Shown here piece after piece: positions 55,303-64,000 of a DNA stretch of 64,000 nucleotides. Every line of letters begins with the position of its first letter. Position 1 is the stretch's first letter. Source of the DNA: Saccharospirillum sp. MSK14-1 (GTDB lineage: Bacteria > Pseudomonadota > Gammaproteobacteria > Pseudomonadales > Natronospirillaceae). The DNA lies in the NCBI RefSeq assembly GCF_003054965.1, contig NZ_MIES01000026.1:744001-808000 (forward strand), in the 5' to 3' direction. The position numbers and the translations under genes were made by a program. Under the pieces are notes generated by a model that did not search any database, had not been told where the DNA came from, and worked only from the letters and a program-made list of their open reading frames with translations.

Positions 55303-57063
55303 ATGGCGGAATACAAAGCACCCATTCAAGACATGCAGTTCGTGCTGAACGATGTCTTCAAGGCCGATCAGCTTTGGGCCAGCATGCCGCATACCTCTGA
55401 AGTCACGCCGGATCTGGTGTCGGCCATTCTTGAAGAAGGCGCCAAGCTGTGTGAGAACGAGCTGTTCCCAATCAACCGCAGCGGTGATGAGGAAGGTTGC
55501 ACCTGGAACGACGGTGAAGTGACCACGCCGACCGGATTCAAAGATGCTTACACAACGTACGCCGAAAGCGGCTGGGTTGGCCTGGGTGGCGATCCGGAAT
55601 TTGGGGGTCAGGGCATGCCCAAAATGCTCACCGTCATGTTCGAAGAGATGGTCTACGCCGCCAACACTTCCTTTGCGCTGTACCCTGTATTGAGTGCTGG
55701 CGCGACGCTGTGTTTGTTGCGTCATGCCAGTGATGAACTGAAACAAACTTACCTGCCGCCGATGTATGAAGGTCGCTGGAGCGGTTCGATGTGTCTGACC
55801 GAACCGCATTGCGGCACCGATCTGGGCATCATGAAATCCAAAGCCGTGCCCAACGATGACGGCAGCTACAACATCACCGGCACCAAGATTTTCATCACCG
55901 GTGGTGAACACGATCTCACCGAAAACATCATCCACCTGGTGCTCGCCAAACTGCCCGATGCTCCTGCCGGTTCCAAAGGCATTTCTTTGTTTGTGGTGCC
56001 CAAGTTCCTGGTCAATGACGACGGGTCTGTGGGTGAGCGAAACGCTTTGGCCTGTGGCTCCATCGAACACAAGATGGGCATTAAAGGGTCGGCCACCTGC
56101 GTCATGAACTTCGATGGCGCTCAAGGCTGGCTGGTCGGCGACGCCAATAAAGGCCTGGCCGCCATGTTCACCATGATGAATTACGAGCGGCTGTCGATTG
56201 GCTTGCAAGGTGTCGGCCTGGGCGAAGCGTCGTATCAGTCAGCGGTGGCTTACGCTAAAGATCGCATTCAAAGTCGCGCACCCGGTGGTGCGGTCCAGCC
56301 GGAAGCGGCGGCTGATCCGATCATTGTGCATCCGGACGTGCGTCGTATGTTGTTGACCCAGCGGGCGTATAACGAAGGCGGTCGTGCCTTTGCCGCCTAC
56401 GTGGGTATGTGGCTCGACATTGCCAAAGGTCACCCGGATGACGCCGAGCGCAAAAAGGCCGAGGGTCTGGTCGCCTTGCTGACACCGGTCGCCAAAGCCT
56501 ATTTCACCGATCGCGGTTTGGACGCGACGATTCTCGGTCAGCAGGTGTTTGGCGGTCACGGCTACATTCGTGAATGGGGCATGGAGCAGTTCGTACGCGA
56601 TGCGCGCATCGCTCAGATTTACGAAGGCACCAACGGCATTCAGGCGCTCGATCTGGCCGGTCGAAAAGTAGCAGCCAACGGCGGACAGTGGTTTGAATTA
56701 TTCCACGCAGAAGTTAAAACAGTGATCGATGAATTGGGTGATCAGCGCTATGCGGCATTGCTCAGTGATGCGTTGGAAAAATTGAGCGATGCGACCAAAA
56801 CTTTAATAGACACAGCGTCCAACGACGCCAATGCCGTGGGCGCGGCCAGCTGCGATTACCTCAATCTGTTCGGCCTGACGGCATACGCCATGATGTGGTC
56901 GAAGATGACCCTGGCCGCCACGTCCGACAGCGACTTCCACCAAGCAAAGCGCACCACGGCTGACTTTTTCATGCAGCGGTTGCTACCTGAAGTGCAGGCC
57001 TATCACACGAAAGTGATGGCCGGCAGCGCGTCTTTAATGGCCCCTTCGGTTGAGCTTTTCTAA
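55303..57063 (+). CDS. Acyl-CoA dehydrogenase, long DmdC/FadE-like type (copy 2)
   Basis: A 586-residue paralogue of the previous enzyme with the same layout: YKAPIQDMQFVLNDVFK at the start, WSGSMCLTEPHCGTDLGIM, ITGTKIFITGGEHDL, VFGGHGYIREWGMEQFVRDARIAQIYEGTNGIQALDLAGRKV, and the C-terminal extension. The two differ most in the C-terminal ~130 residues, which may set chain length preference. It probably shares the promoter at 53214, although repeat copy 4 interrupts the gap. A strong terminator follows. Confidence 0.92.
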   Translation: MAEYKAPIQDMQFVLNDVFKADQLWASMPHTSEVTPDLVSAILEEGAKLCENELFPINRSGDEEGCTWNDGEVTTPTGFKDAYTTYAESGWVGLGGDPEFGGQGMPKMLTVMFEEMVYAANTSFALYPVLSAGATLCLLRHASDELKQTYLPPMYEGRWSGSMCLTEPHCGTDLGIMKSKAVPNDDGSYNITGTKIFITGGEHDLTENIIHLVLAKLPDAPAGSKGISLFVVPKFLVNDDGSVGERNALACGSIEHKMGIKGSATCVMNFDGAQGWLVGDANKGLAAMFTMMNYERLSIGLQGVGLGEASYQSAVAYAKDRIQSRAPGGAVQPEAAADPIIVHPDVRRMLLTQRAYNEGGRAFAAYVGMWLDIAKGHPDDAERKKAEGLVALLTPVAKAYFTDRGLDATILGQQVFGGHGYIREWGMEQFVRDARIAQIYEGTNGIQALDLAGRKVAANGGQWFELFHAEVKTVIDELGDQRYAALLSDALEKLSDATKTLIDTASNDANAVGAASCDYLNLFGLTAYAMMWSKMTLAATSDSDFHQAKRTTADFFMQRLLPEVQAYHTKVMAGSASLMAPSVELF

Positions 57064-57101
57064 GTAACGATTCTCATCCTCTGACATCTTCTTTTTAAAA
57101 G

Positions 57102-57134
57102 CCGACGTTCTTCACAAGAGCGTCGGTTTTTTTT
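57102..57134 (+). terminator. Intrinsic terminator after the acyl-CoA dehydrogenase genes
   Basis: CCGACGTTCTT (57102-57112) pairs with AAGAGCGTCGG (57116-57126) around a 3-base loop, with one T-G pair, followed by eight T residues (57127-57134). Confidence 0.92.
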
Positions 57135-57328
57135 CGTTTTTTCAGCGGCGGTTTTAAAAACCTTGTCTAAACTACTTTGAATATAGCCAAACGCTAATGT
57201 ATTTCTGAGGCAGCTCTGCACTCCCTCGACTGCTCAGCGGCTGCAAGGATGGATGATTCGACCTGACAAGGAAGGGAATCCAGAAAAGTTTGAACGTTGT
57301 TAAAAGATTTCAGTGTGAGGAACGTCGT

Positions 57329-58939
57329 ATGAAGTTTGTTAAAAACTGGTCGATTCGCAATAAGATCCGTGTGCCGCTGGTGTTGGTAGGTGTCTTTTTG
57401 TTGTGGATGTCCTGGTCTTCCTATCAAGCCACTTCCTCGGTAGGTGATCAGGTTCATGATTTTGATGTTGAATTCCTGCCGTCCATTTCGCTGGTGCTGA
57501 ACGCCGATAGAGACCTCTATCAAAGCTTGGTCGCACTGCGTGAAATTATGGATCGCCGCCAGACGCTGAGCGCCTCACGCTTTGAAGCGCTGAATCAGGA
57601 ACGCCTGGAGAATCATCAGCAGACGCTGGATCGTGGGTTGGAAGCGATCGATCGCATGGGTGCTTATATTGCACCGGGCCATGCTGAAGAGTTTGTGCAA
57701 AAAATGGACGCTTGGTTGCAGCATTCCAATGCGCTGGTCGCCGGTCAGGTTCAGGTTGAAAATATGGAGCTGTTTGAGTCGCCTCGAACATTGCTCGATA
57801 ACCTCGGTGCGCGCGTTGACGAATTGGCGGGTCAGTCGTCCGCCTTGGCCAGTTCCATTGTCGATCGCCAAACCGTTTCACAATTGGTGCAATTAGCCAT
57901 TCTGGTGGGCGTCTTCCTGATTGCAGGTTTCCTGGCGCCTTACTTCCTGGTGAAACCCATTGAAGTGTTGCGCGACCGCATGCGTGACATCGGTCAGGGC
58001 GAAGGCGATTTGACCGCACGCCTTTCCGTGGAAAGCAAAGACGAACTGGGTCAGGTTGCCGGTGCGTTTAACGGCGTGATCGAGAAATTGCAGAAGTCGA
58101 TCACGGTGGTGAAGCAGGTGAACTTCCATCTGGAGCAGAGCACGGAATCTCTGCGCGAAGCCGCGGGCAACAACATTCGCATGGCCGATCAGCAACATGA
58201 AACGGTTGATCAGGTGGTCACCGCGGTGGAAGAAATGCACGGTGCGGCGCGTGAAATTGCCGCCAACTCGAATAACGGTGCTGACGCGGCAACCGAAGCC
58301 AACCAGTCGGTGGAAACCGGTGTTCGGGTATCGCGTGAATCAAACCAGCGGGTGGCGCAGTTGTCTGAACGGTTGAATCGTTCTTCGGAAGCGGTTGGAC
58401 GTTTGGCGGATGAAGCCGTGAACATCGGTACCGTCTTGGATGTGATTCGTGGCATTGCCGAACAGACCAATTTGTTGGCCCTGAACGCAGCCATTGAAGC
58501 GGCACGCGCCGGTGAACAAGGTCGTGGTTTTGCGGTGGTCGCCGACGAAGTGCGCGCGCTGGCCAGCAAGACTCAGCAATCGACCGAAGACATTCAGGGC
58601 CGCATTGAAACGCTGCAAGGCGGTGTGGATGAGGCCGTTGATGCGATGCAAAGCGGTATCGAAATGTTGGATGCGACCGTGGGTGACGTGGCCAGTGCGG
58701 CGGAATCGTTCGAGACCATTCAGGGCGCCATTACTCGCATCACCGATATGTCGATGCAGATTGCCACCGCAACCGAAGAACAGACGCATGTGGTCGAAGA
58801 GATCAACAAGAACCTGCAGATGATCTCTGAGTTCTCCAGCGAAGGCACCGAGCAATCTCGTGGCCTCAGTGATCTGGCGGAGAAACTCAAAGGCCACACC
58901 GATGAACTGACCTCGGTGGTCGGCAGCTTCCGGGTTTAA
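57329..58939 (+). CDS. Methyl-accepting chemotaxis protein
   Basis: A 536-residue receptor. Membrane segments are at about residues 12-31 and 188-208, with a ~155-residue helical periplasmic sensor (four-helix-bundle look). HAMP follows (KPIEVLRDRMRDIGQGEGDLTARL), then a signalling domain with the tip VIRGIAEQTNLLALNAAIEAARAGEQGRGFAVVADEVR. There is no C-terminal pentapeptide for CheR/CheB docking. GAGG eight bases before the ATG at 57329 decides the start. Its 3' end overlaps the convergent selO by four bases. The ligand is unknown. Confidence 0.94.
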   Translation: MKFVKNWSIRNKIRVPLVLVGVFLLWMSWSSYQATSSVGDQVHDFDVEFLPSISLVLNADRDLYQSLVALREIMDRRQTLSASRFEALNQERLENHQQTLDRGLEAIDRMGAYIAPGHAEEFVQKMDAWLQHSNALVAGQVQVENMELFESPRTLLDNLGARVDELAGQSSALASSIVDRQTVSQLVQLAILVGVFLIAGFLAPYFLVKPIEVLRDRMRDIGQGEGDLTARLSVESKDELGQVAGAFNGVIEKLQKSITVVKQVNFHLEQSTESLREAAGNNIRMADQQHETVDQVVTAVEEMHGAAREIAANSNNGADAATEANQSVETGVRVSRESNQRVAQLSERLNRSSEAVGRLADEAVNIGTVLDVIRGIAEQTNLLALNAAIEAARAGEQGRGFAVVADEVRALASKTQQSTEDIQGRIETLQGGVDEAVDAMQSGIEMLDATVGDVASAAESFETIQGAITRITDMSMQIATATEEQTHVVEEINKNLQMISEFSSEGTEQSRGLSDLAEKLKGHTDELTSVVGSFRV

Positions 58940-60375
58940 CTACTGCAACTGAGCGGCGCCGCCTGATAATCCTCCGGCGGCGTTTCGCTCCAGACGTGCC
59001 ACTGTTCACGACGTTCAAAAGGCGATTGCAGCGCCGATAAATACTCTTTCAGGGAAGCGTAGCTTCCTTTTTTTGCGTCTTCGATAACGCTCTGAGCCAG
59101 ATGGGTTCGCAACACCGAAACCGGGTTGCGCGACTGTGCCAGTGGGACGCCATTACGGTCTTCACGAAGACGTCGCTCAGCCAGGGCACTGCGCCAGCGT
59201 TGAAAGGCGGCACGGTCGATAAAGTCGTCATCCAGCTCAGTCCACTGTTGTGGGTCGCGATCGGCCAGTGCCCTGAAACTGTGGTGATAATCGCGTCGCT
59301 CACTGGCCAGCAGATGCATCCAGTCGCTGATCAGTTCCTGATCACGTTCATCGAGCTGGGTCAGGCCGAGCCTTTCTCCCATCAGCGTCAGAAAATGTTG
59401 GTTGTAGACATCGGCGTAACGATTTAAACCGGCTTTCAGATCGGCCGAGCCGACTTGTGATGACAAGGCTTGCGCCAGGCATTGCAGGTTCCAGAACGCG
59501 ACTTCCGGCTGGCGATGAAACGCATAGCGGCCCTGAGCATCGGTGTGGTTGCAGATAAAATCGGGGATGGTGGCATCGAGAAAAGCGTAGGGTCCGTAAT
59601 CGAAGGTTTCCCCGAGAATGCTCATGTTGTCGGTGTTCATCACGCCATGGCAAAAACCGTACGCCATCCAATGGGCGATCAGTCTGGCGGTCCGCTCGAC
59701 CACCTCGTTAAAAAATTCAGCGGCATTCCGGCACTGCGGAAAATGATGCGTCAGACAATGCTCGACTAAGGCGGCCACTTGGTCCGGCTGGTTGCTGTAG
59801 GCAAACCACTCAAAGTGACCAAAGCGAATATGGCTGGGTGTGACTCGGGTGAGCATGGCCGCGCTTTCCATACGTTCGCGCTGCACCGGTTCGTCCGAGC
59901 CAATTAACGCGAGCGCGCGGGTCGTCGGAATGCCCAGTGCGTGCATGGCTTCACTGGCGAGCAGTTCACGGATCGACGAGCGCAACACCGCCCGGCCATC
60001 GCCAAAGCGGCTGAACGGCGTTTTTCCCGCGCCTTTCAGATGAAACTCCCAGGCACGGCCGTCGGCGTCGGACCATTCTCCCAGCAATAAACCGCGACCG
60101 TCACCCAAATCCGGATTCCAGACACCGAATTGATGACCGGCGTACTTCTCGGCAATGGGATCGGTGCCAGCAAAGAGACCCGCACCGGATAACGCGCGCA
60201 GGGCATCGTCGTCCGGTTCGATGGGTAAGTTCAGTTGCTCAGCCAGGGCGCTGTTCCAGCACACCCAGTGTGGGTTGGTGATGGCGGTCGGCATCACGCG
60301 TTCGAAGGTGCCGGGCAGTTCGCGCGGATAACGGCTGTCAAAGGCTGGAGCTGAGTCGGGTGTTGACCGAGTCAT
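58936..60375 (-). CDS. selO: Protein adenylyltransferase SelO (YdiU)
   Basis: A 479-residue pseudokinase-fold enzyme that transfers AMP to protein hydroxyls in redox response. Signatures: AEKYAGHQFGVWNPDLGDGRG, EFHLKGAGKTPFSRFGDGRAVLRSSIRELL, GIPTTRALALIGS, and the metal-binding HGVMNTDNMSILGETFDYGPYAFLD. Length is normal for the bacterial form, which lacks selenocysteine. It is convergent with the chemoreceptor gene. Confidence 0.95.
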   Translation of the reverse strand: MTRSTPDSAPAFDSRYPRELPGTFERVMPTAITNPHWVCWNSALAEQLNLPIEPDDDALRALSGAGLFAGTDPIAEKYAGHQFGVWNPDLGDGRGLLLGEWSDADGRAWEFHLKGAGKTPFSRFGDGRAVLRSSIRELLASEAMHALGIPTTRALALIGSDEPVQRERMESAAMLTRVTPSHIRFGHFEWFAYSNQPDQVAALVEHCLTHHFPQCRNAAEFFNEVVERTARLIAHWMAYGFCHGVMNTDNMSILGETFDYGPYAFLDATIPDFICNHTDAQGRYAFHRQPEVAFWNLQCLAQALSSQVGSADLKAGLNRYADVYNQHFLTLMGERLGLTQLDERDQELISDWMHLLASERRDYHHSFRALADRDPQQWTELDDDFIDRAAFQRWRSALAERRLREDRNGVPLAQSRNPVSVLRTHLAQSVIEDAKKGSYASLKEYLSALQSPFERREQWHVWSETPPEDYQAAPLSCSS

Positions 60376-60744
60376 GGGCGGGCGTCACTGAACAGGATGT
60401 TCTTCCATCATGGGTGGCGGCGCGACCGATCTCAATGGGGGATAAGAAAGCGGGAATACGGTTAAAAGAAGGAGTGGCCTACCGTGGCCGGCTCAGCTGC
60501 CCACTGAGTGTTCCGTCGGTTGTCCAGATAACCGGGTATAAGTGGTATCACGTCCTGTAGAGAGCGCGTCCGGCGCTCACGGTTCGTCCTGAACCTGAGG
60601 CCAGTATCGGTGCAGCGGTGTTGCTGCGACAGCCGATTTTACAGACAACCTTTGTAAGAGATTTCCTACAAATCCATCGCATCCGTCCGCTGTGACCCGT
60701 TAAAACCGATACAATGTGCGCTGAGTTATTAATTGAACGAGCCG
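60376..60744. other. Divergent intergenic region between selO and polB
   Basis: A 369-base gap without a convincing gene. It holds two adjacent hairpins, GAGCGC-GTCCG-GCGCTC (60562-60578) and GGTTC-GTCCT-GAACC (60581-60595), preceded by ACGTCCTGTA. This vaguely recalls the core of the palindromic repeats but without an outer stem. I found no LexA-type site upstream of polB. Confidence 0.4.
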
Positions 60745-63066
60745 ATGTCTGTCGCTGAATCCACCACCGCCTTTGTGTTAAGCCGCCACTGGAGTGAAGT
60801 TGGCCAGGCGCTGCAGCTGCGCTACTGGTTGAAGTCCGAGGCGGGCGTCGAATGCTGGACGCTGGATGGCGTTGAGTCGGTCTGTTTTGTACCCGAGGCC
60901 GAACTTGATGCCTGGCAGCGAGTCTGGACGCAACTGGCGATGTCGGTTCGTTTGGGCGAGGCCGGTAAGTTGTCTTCGCTGGACGGTCAGCCGGTGCGGG
61001 CCGCCTACAGCACTACCTTTGCTGAACAACGTCGCTGGGTGCGTCGCGGTCGCGATCAGCAATTAAGAGTCTGGGAAGACGACATTCAACCGGCCGACCG
61101 TTTTTTGATGGAACGCCTGATCACCGCTGGTCTGGAACGACGCGGCGATCGTGCCCGACCGGCGCACTATCAGCCGGCACTATCGGTGGTCTCGCTGGAC
61201 ATCGAAACCGCCTGGTTCGTACCCGGCCGCTGTCCCGATCTATACAGCATCGCGGTGGTCGCCAAAGATGCCAGCGCCGTCTGGGTGGTCGATCGCGGTC
61301 AGCAAAAACCCGAATCGTTGCCGGAGGATTACCACTGGGTCGCCAGTGAAGCCGATTGCTTGCGCGCCTTTATCGACTGGGTGCAGCGCTACGATCCGGA
61401 TGTATTGGTGGGCTGGAGCGTGGTTGATTTCGACCTCAGCGTGTTGCAACAGCACGCCGATCGTCTGGGCATCGACATGACGCTCGGCCGTGGGCAAACA
61501 CCCGTGCATTGGTATTCCACCGGCGGCAACCGCCAGCGCATTGAAGTGGAAGGCCGGCAGGTGGTCGATGGTCCGGGAACCATGCGATCGGCGGCCTGGT
61601 ACCTGGACAGTTTCTCGCTGGAATTCGTGGCGCAAAGCCTGCTCGGACGAGGCAAAGCCATTGAAGACAGCGACGATCGCGTCGGTGAAATTGAACGCCT
61701 GTATCGCGACGCACCGCTCGATCTGTACACCTACAACCGCGAAGACGCCCAACTGGTGCTCGACATTTTCGACACCGCCGGGCTGTGGCATTTCTTAATC
61801 GAGCGCGCCGATTTAACCGGCCTGACGCTGGACAAAATTGGTGGCAGCGCCGCCGCCTTCAGTCACGTCTATTTACCCCGGCTGCATCGCGCTGGTCGCG
61901 TCGCGCCATCGGTGGGTGAACAATCACTGACCGACGCCAGCCCCGGTGGCTTTGTGATGGACAGCCGCCCCGGCTTGTACGATGACGTGCTGGTGCTCGA
62001 TTTTAAAAGCCTGTATCCCAGCATCATTCGTACCTTTTTGATCGACCCGCTCGGCTTGCATCGCGGCCTCGACAGTGACGAAGCCGACACCGTGCCCGGT
62101 TTTTTGGACGCGCGGTATCACCGCACCGACCATTTATTGCCCGGCATCATTGACCACCTTTGGGCCGCTCGCGATGTCGCCAAAGCAGCGAACAACGCGT
62201 CGATGTCTCAGGCGATCAAGATTTTAATGAACTCTTTTTACGGCGTACTTGGCAGCCCGTTGTGTCGGTTTTTTGATCCGCGCCTGGCCAGTTCCATCAC
62301 CCGGCGTGGCCACTGGATTCTTAACCGCAGCCGTGACTTTATTGAAGCGCGTGGCTACAGCGTTATTTACGGCGATACCGATTCGGTCTTTGTCTGGGCC
62401 GCCGGACACAACGACCCGGAAGCGCTCGGCCGTGAATTGGCGAGCGATCTTAACCACTGGTGGCAGGAACAATTGCGTGAGGAATTCCAGCTCGACTGCC
62501 ATTTGGAAATGGAATTCGAAACGCATTATCGGCGCTTTTTGATGCCGACCATTCGCGGCCTCGATACGGGTTCCAAAAAACGCTACGCCGGTTTGATTGA
62601 ACACAACGGCGAACAAAAACTGGTGTTTAAAGGATTAGAAGCGGTGCGTTCCGATTGGACGCCGCTGGCTAAACAGTTCCAGGAAGAGCTCTATCGGCGC
62701 GTGTTTTTGAATCAGGATTACCGGGCCTTTGTGCGCGAGGAAGTGGCGGCGCTTAAGGCCGGAGAACGGGATCATCGCTTAACCTATCGACGTCGTTTGC
62801 GGCGTTCACTGGACAGCTACGAAAAACAAAAACCACCACACGTTCAGGCCGCGTTGAAACGACGTGCCGAGCAACCCAGCTGGCACGGTCGTGAGGTACG
62901 TTATCAGATGACTCTCAACGGTGTTGAACCGGAACCGTTTATTCGTTCGCCGATCGACTATCAACATTACATTGAACGCCAGCTCGAACCCATTGCCGAC
63001 GGCATTTTGCATTTTGTCGGAACCGGGTTTTCCGAACTGGTTGATGAACAGCTGAGTCTGTTTTAG
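60745..63066 (+). CDS. polB: DNA polymerase II (family B)
   Basis: A 773-residue replicative-fold repair polymerase (E. coli PolB 783). Exonuclease motif I is SLDIETAW (near residue 153) and ExoII is GWSVVDFDLSVL. Polymerase motif A is LDFKSLYPSII (near 418), motif B is KILMNSFYGVLGSPLC, and motif C is YGDTDSVFVW (near 541). The start is placed at ATG 60745; a TTG at 60733 is possible. Its last four bases overlap the convergent glycosyltransferase gene. Confidence 0.96.
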   Translation: MSVAESTTAFVLSRHWSEVGQALQLRYWLKSEAGVECWTLDGVESVCFVPEAELDAWQRVWTQLAMSVRLGEAGKLSSLDGQPVRAAYSTTFAEQRRWVRRGRDQQLRVWEDDIQPADRFLMERLITAGLERRGDRARPAHYQPALSVVSLDIETAWFVPGRCPDLYSIAVVAKDASAVWVVDRGQQKPESLPEDYHWVASEADCLRAFIDWVQRYDPDVLVGWSVVDFDLSVLQQHADRLGIDMTLGRGQTPVHWYSTGGNRQRIEVEGRQVVDGPGTMRSAAWYLDSFSLEFVAQSLLGRGKAIEDSDDRVGEIERLYRDAPLDLYTYNREDAQLVLDIFDTAGLWHFLIERADLTGLTLDKIGGSAAAFSHVYLPRLHRAGRVAPSVGEQSLTDASPGGFVMDSRPGLYDDVLVLDFKSLYPSIIRTFLIDPLGLHRGLDSDEADTVPGFLDARYHRTDHLLPGIIDHLWAARDVAKAANNASMSQAIKILMNSFYGVLGSPLCRFFDPRLASSITRRGHWILNRSRDFIEARGYSVIYGDTDSVFVWAAGHNDPEALGRELASDLNHWWQEQLREEFQLDCHLEMEFETHYRRFLMPTIRGLDTGSKKRYAGLIEHNGEQKLVFKGLEAVRSDWTPLAKQFQEELYRRVFLNQDYRAFVREEVAALKAGERDHRLTYRRRLRRSLDSYEKQKPPHVQAALKRRAEQPSWHGREVRYQMTLNGVEPEPFIRSPIDYQHYIERQLEPIADGILHFVGTGFSELVDEQLSLF

Positions 63067-63983
63067 TCGTTGCAGTACGACGCCTGAATGTGACGCGGTT
63101 TGGGTCGGCTGTGCATCTTGTAAGCCTCTGACAAGGCGCGCCAGATAATCGGTAATTCTTTGTGGCCGCTCATGGTAAAAGGTTTGACCAAGGTTGCTGC
63201 CAACACCAGCAGAAAGGGTTTTGCGCGCACCGCCCAGTTATTGCCATAGGCAAAGTGCACGTAGAAAAAATTGCGGTAGATGTAACGGCTTTTCCAACTC
63301 AATTCGGTGACATCGACCATATCGAGTTGGCGTCGCAAGATGGCTTTGTTCGCCAGCCGGATGGAAAAGCCGGCCTGTCGAATGCGCAGGCTGTAGTCGA
63401 CATCGTCGAGAAAAATAAAGTATTTCGGATCGGGCCAACCAATGGCTTTGACGACGTCGCGGTGAATAAACAAACCTTCAAAGGTTGCGATGGCCAGTGA
63501 CAGACCAGCGGGCACGGAATCGGAGTCCGGGTACAAATCTTCAATGCTGTCGCGTCTTGGATTCCCAACCCACCAGCGCTCTAAGTCGTACGTCAGACTG
63601 GCGCGTTCAACCAGCTTGCCATCACGGTCTTCGCGCAAGCAGACCATGACCGGGTCGTTTTGTGCCAACAACTGAGCCAGGCAATCGGCTTTGGGAACAA
63701 CGTCATCATCCATTAACCATAAGCAATCGACGCCATCGCGGTAAGCCGCTTCCACGCCAATTGAAAAACCACCGGCCCCACCCGAGTTATCAATCATCGA
63801 CAGATGGTGCAGGTTCAGCGGGCCGGTGTAGTGGTCGAGAAATTCGGTGGTGCCATCGGTGCTGGCGTTGTTAACCACATAAACCTCGTCAACGCGACGC
63901 GTCTGTTGCGCCAGAGCTTCCAGGGTTTCCTGCAACAACGACAGGCGATTAAAAGTGACAAGAACAACGGCTACGTCAGTCAC
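63063..63983 (-). CDS. Family 2 glycosyltransferase (rhamnosyl/galactofuranosyl type)
   Basis: A 306-residue GT-A enzyme: VAVVLVTFNRLSLLQETLEALAQQ at the start, YVVNNASTDGT, the metal-binding LWLMDDDVVP, and a C-terminal acceptor region with FIFLDDVDYSLRIRQAGF. This DDD plus DDVD arrangement is typical of GT2 enzymes of the rhamnosyltransferase and galactofuranosyltransferase groups, which build cell-surface polysaccharide. No membrane anchor is seen. The 17 bases beyond its start are the window edge, so operon partners are not visible. It converges on polB. Confidence 0.9.
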   Translation of the reverse strand: MTDVAVVLVTFNRLSLLQETLEALAQQTRRVDEVYVVNNASTDGTTEFLDHYTGPLNLHHLSMIDNSGGAGGFSIGVEAAYRDGVDCLWLMDDDVVPKADCLAQLLAQNDPVMVCLREDRDGKLVERASLTYDLERWWVGNPRRDSIEDLYPDSDSVPAGLSLAIATFEGLFIHRDVVKAIGWPDPKYFIFLDDVDYSLRIRQAGFSIRLANKAILRRQLDMVDVTELSWKSRYIYRNFFYVHFAYGNNWAVRAKPFLLVLAATLVKPFTMSGHKELPIIWRALSEAYKMHSRPKPRHIQASYCND

Positions 63984-64000
63984 GGGTTAACGTCCAATAT

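Noticed and set aside
57168-57193. Sigma-28 (FliA) promoter for the chemoreceptor gene
   Set aside because: TAAA and GCCAAACG are 14 bases apart rather than 15 and the second block is poor; a weak sigma-70 match (TTGAAT-N17-TATTTC) overlaps it.
60360-60560. Small 66-codon frame between selO and polB
   Set aside because: It overlaps the selO start, has no ribosome binding site or recognisable feature.
60545-60595. Possible fifth, decayed copy of the palindromic repeat
   Set aside because: ACGTCCTGTA and two hairpins with GTCC loops recall the core, but the linkers do not match and there is no outer stem; similarity is too weak to count.
60600-60744. LexA (SOS) box upstream of polB
   Set aside because: E. 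coli polB is SOS-controlled, so I looked for CTGT-N8-ACAG. Only a partial form near the gene was found, lacking the second half.

Overview
The window reads as an ordinary chromosomal stretch of a GC-rich gammaproteobacterium. The gshB-tonB-ruvX block lying divergently beside a pilGHIJ-chpA-chpC type IV pilus chemosensory cluster matches the Pseudomonas/Oceanospirillales gene order. Class I adenylate cyclase, the ThiH-type thiazole route, PolB and RraA also fit Gammaproteobacteria. A marine Saccharospirillum- or Reinekea-like bacterium is my best guess; the genus is inferred, not shown. I see no IS element, prophage, CRISPR array, rRNA or tRNA.

Layout. 0-5 kb (minus strand): the start of a 5-oxoprolinase gene behind a TRAP transporter (dctPQM), a strong promoter with a 23-bp perfect palindrome, and a MarR-like regulator; probably pyroglutamate uptake and opening. 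4.9-10.6 kb: a TPP riboswitch driving thiC, a thiD-thiE fusion, thiS, thiG and thiH. 10.7-12.7 kb: a CheY-like receiver, a CheC-like phosphatase and a PAS-GGDEF diguanylate cyclase. 12.7-16.6 kb (minus): a nuclease-helicase fusion of the XPD/DinG type coupled to a FAN1-like VRR-NUC nuclease. 16.7-19.0 kb (minus): ruvX, tonB, gshB. 19.3-30.0 kb: pilG, pilH, pilI, pilJ, a 2168-residue ChpA and chpC. Class I adenylate cyclase converges on these (30.0-33.0 kb). 33.1-35.3 kb: an OmpR/EnvZ-type two-component pair. 35.4-42.7 kb: nucleoside salvage (deoD, cdd), glpX with a structured leader, rraA, four GNAT acetyltransferases, an EamA exporter and an unknown outer-membrane protein. 42.9-51.9 kb: an N-acetylglucosamine/chitooligosaccharide regulon made of ABC importer, GH20 hexosaminidase, nagK, GntR regulator, nagA and nagB. 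52-57 kb: a 2-hydroxyacid dehydrogenase and two DmdC-like acyl-CoA dehydrogenases behind a promoter with a PsrA-like operator. 57-64 kb: a chemoreceptor, selO, DNA polymerase II and a family 2 glycosyltransferase.

The most unusual signal is a family of four intergenic palindromic elements (near 4.18, 16.65, 52.98 and 55.19 kb), all in the same chromosomal orientation. Each has an outer stem enclosing two inner hairpins with near-constant loops (TCCC, and TCC/TCCA/TCCAT). The unpaired linkers and loops are conserved while the stem sequences differ between copies and keep base-pairing. That is covariation for a folded three-way-junction nucleic acid. A second anomaly is a 120-145 base stretch inside chpA that appears to be read out of its original frame between two compensating indels.
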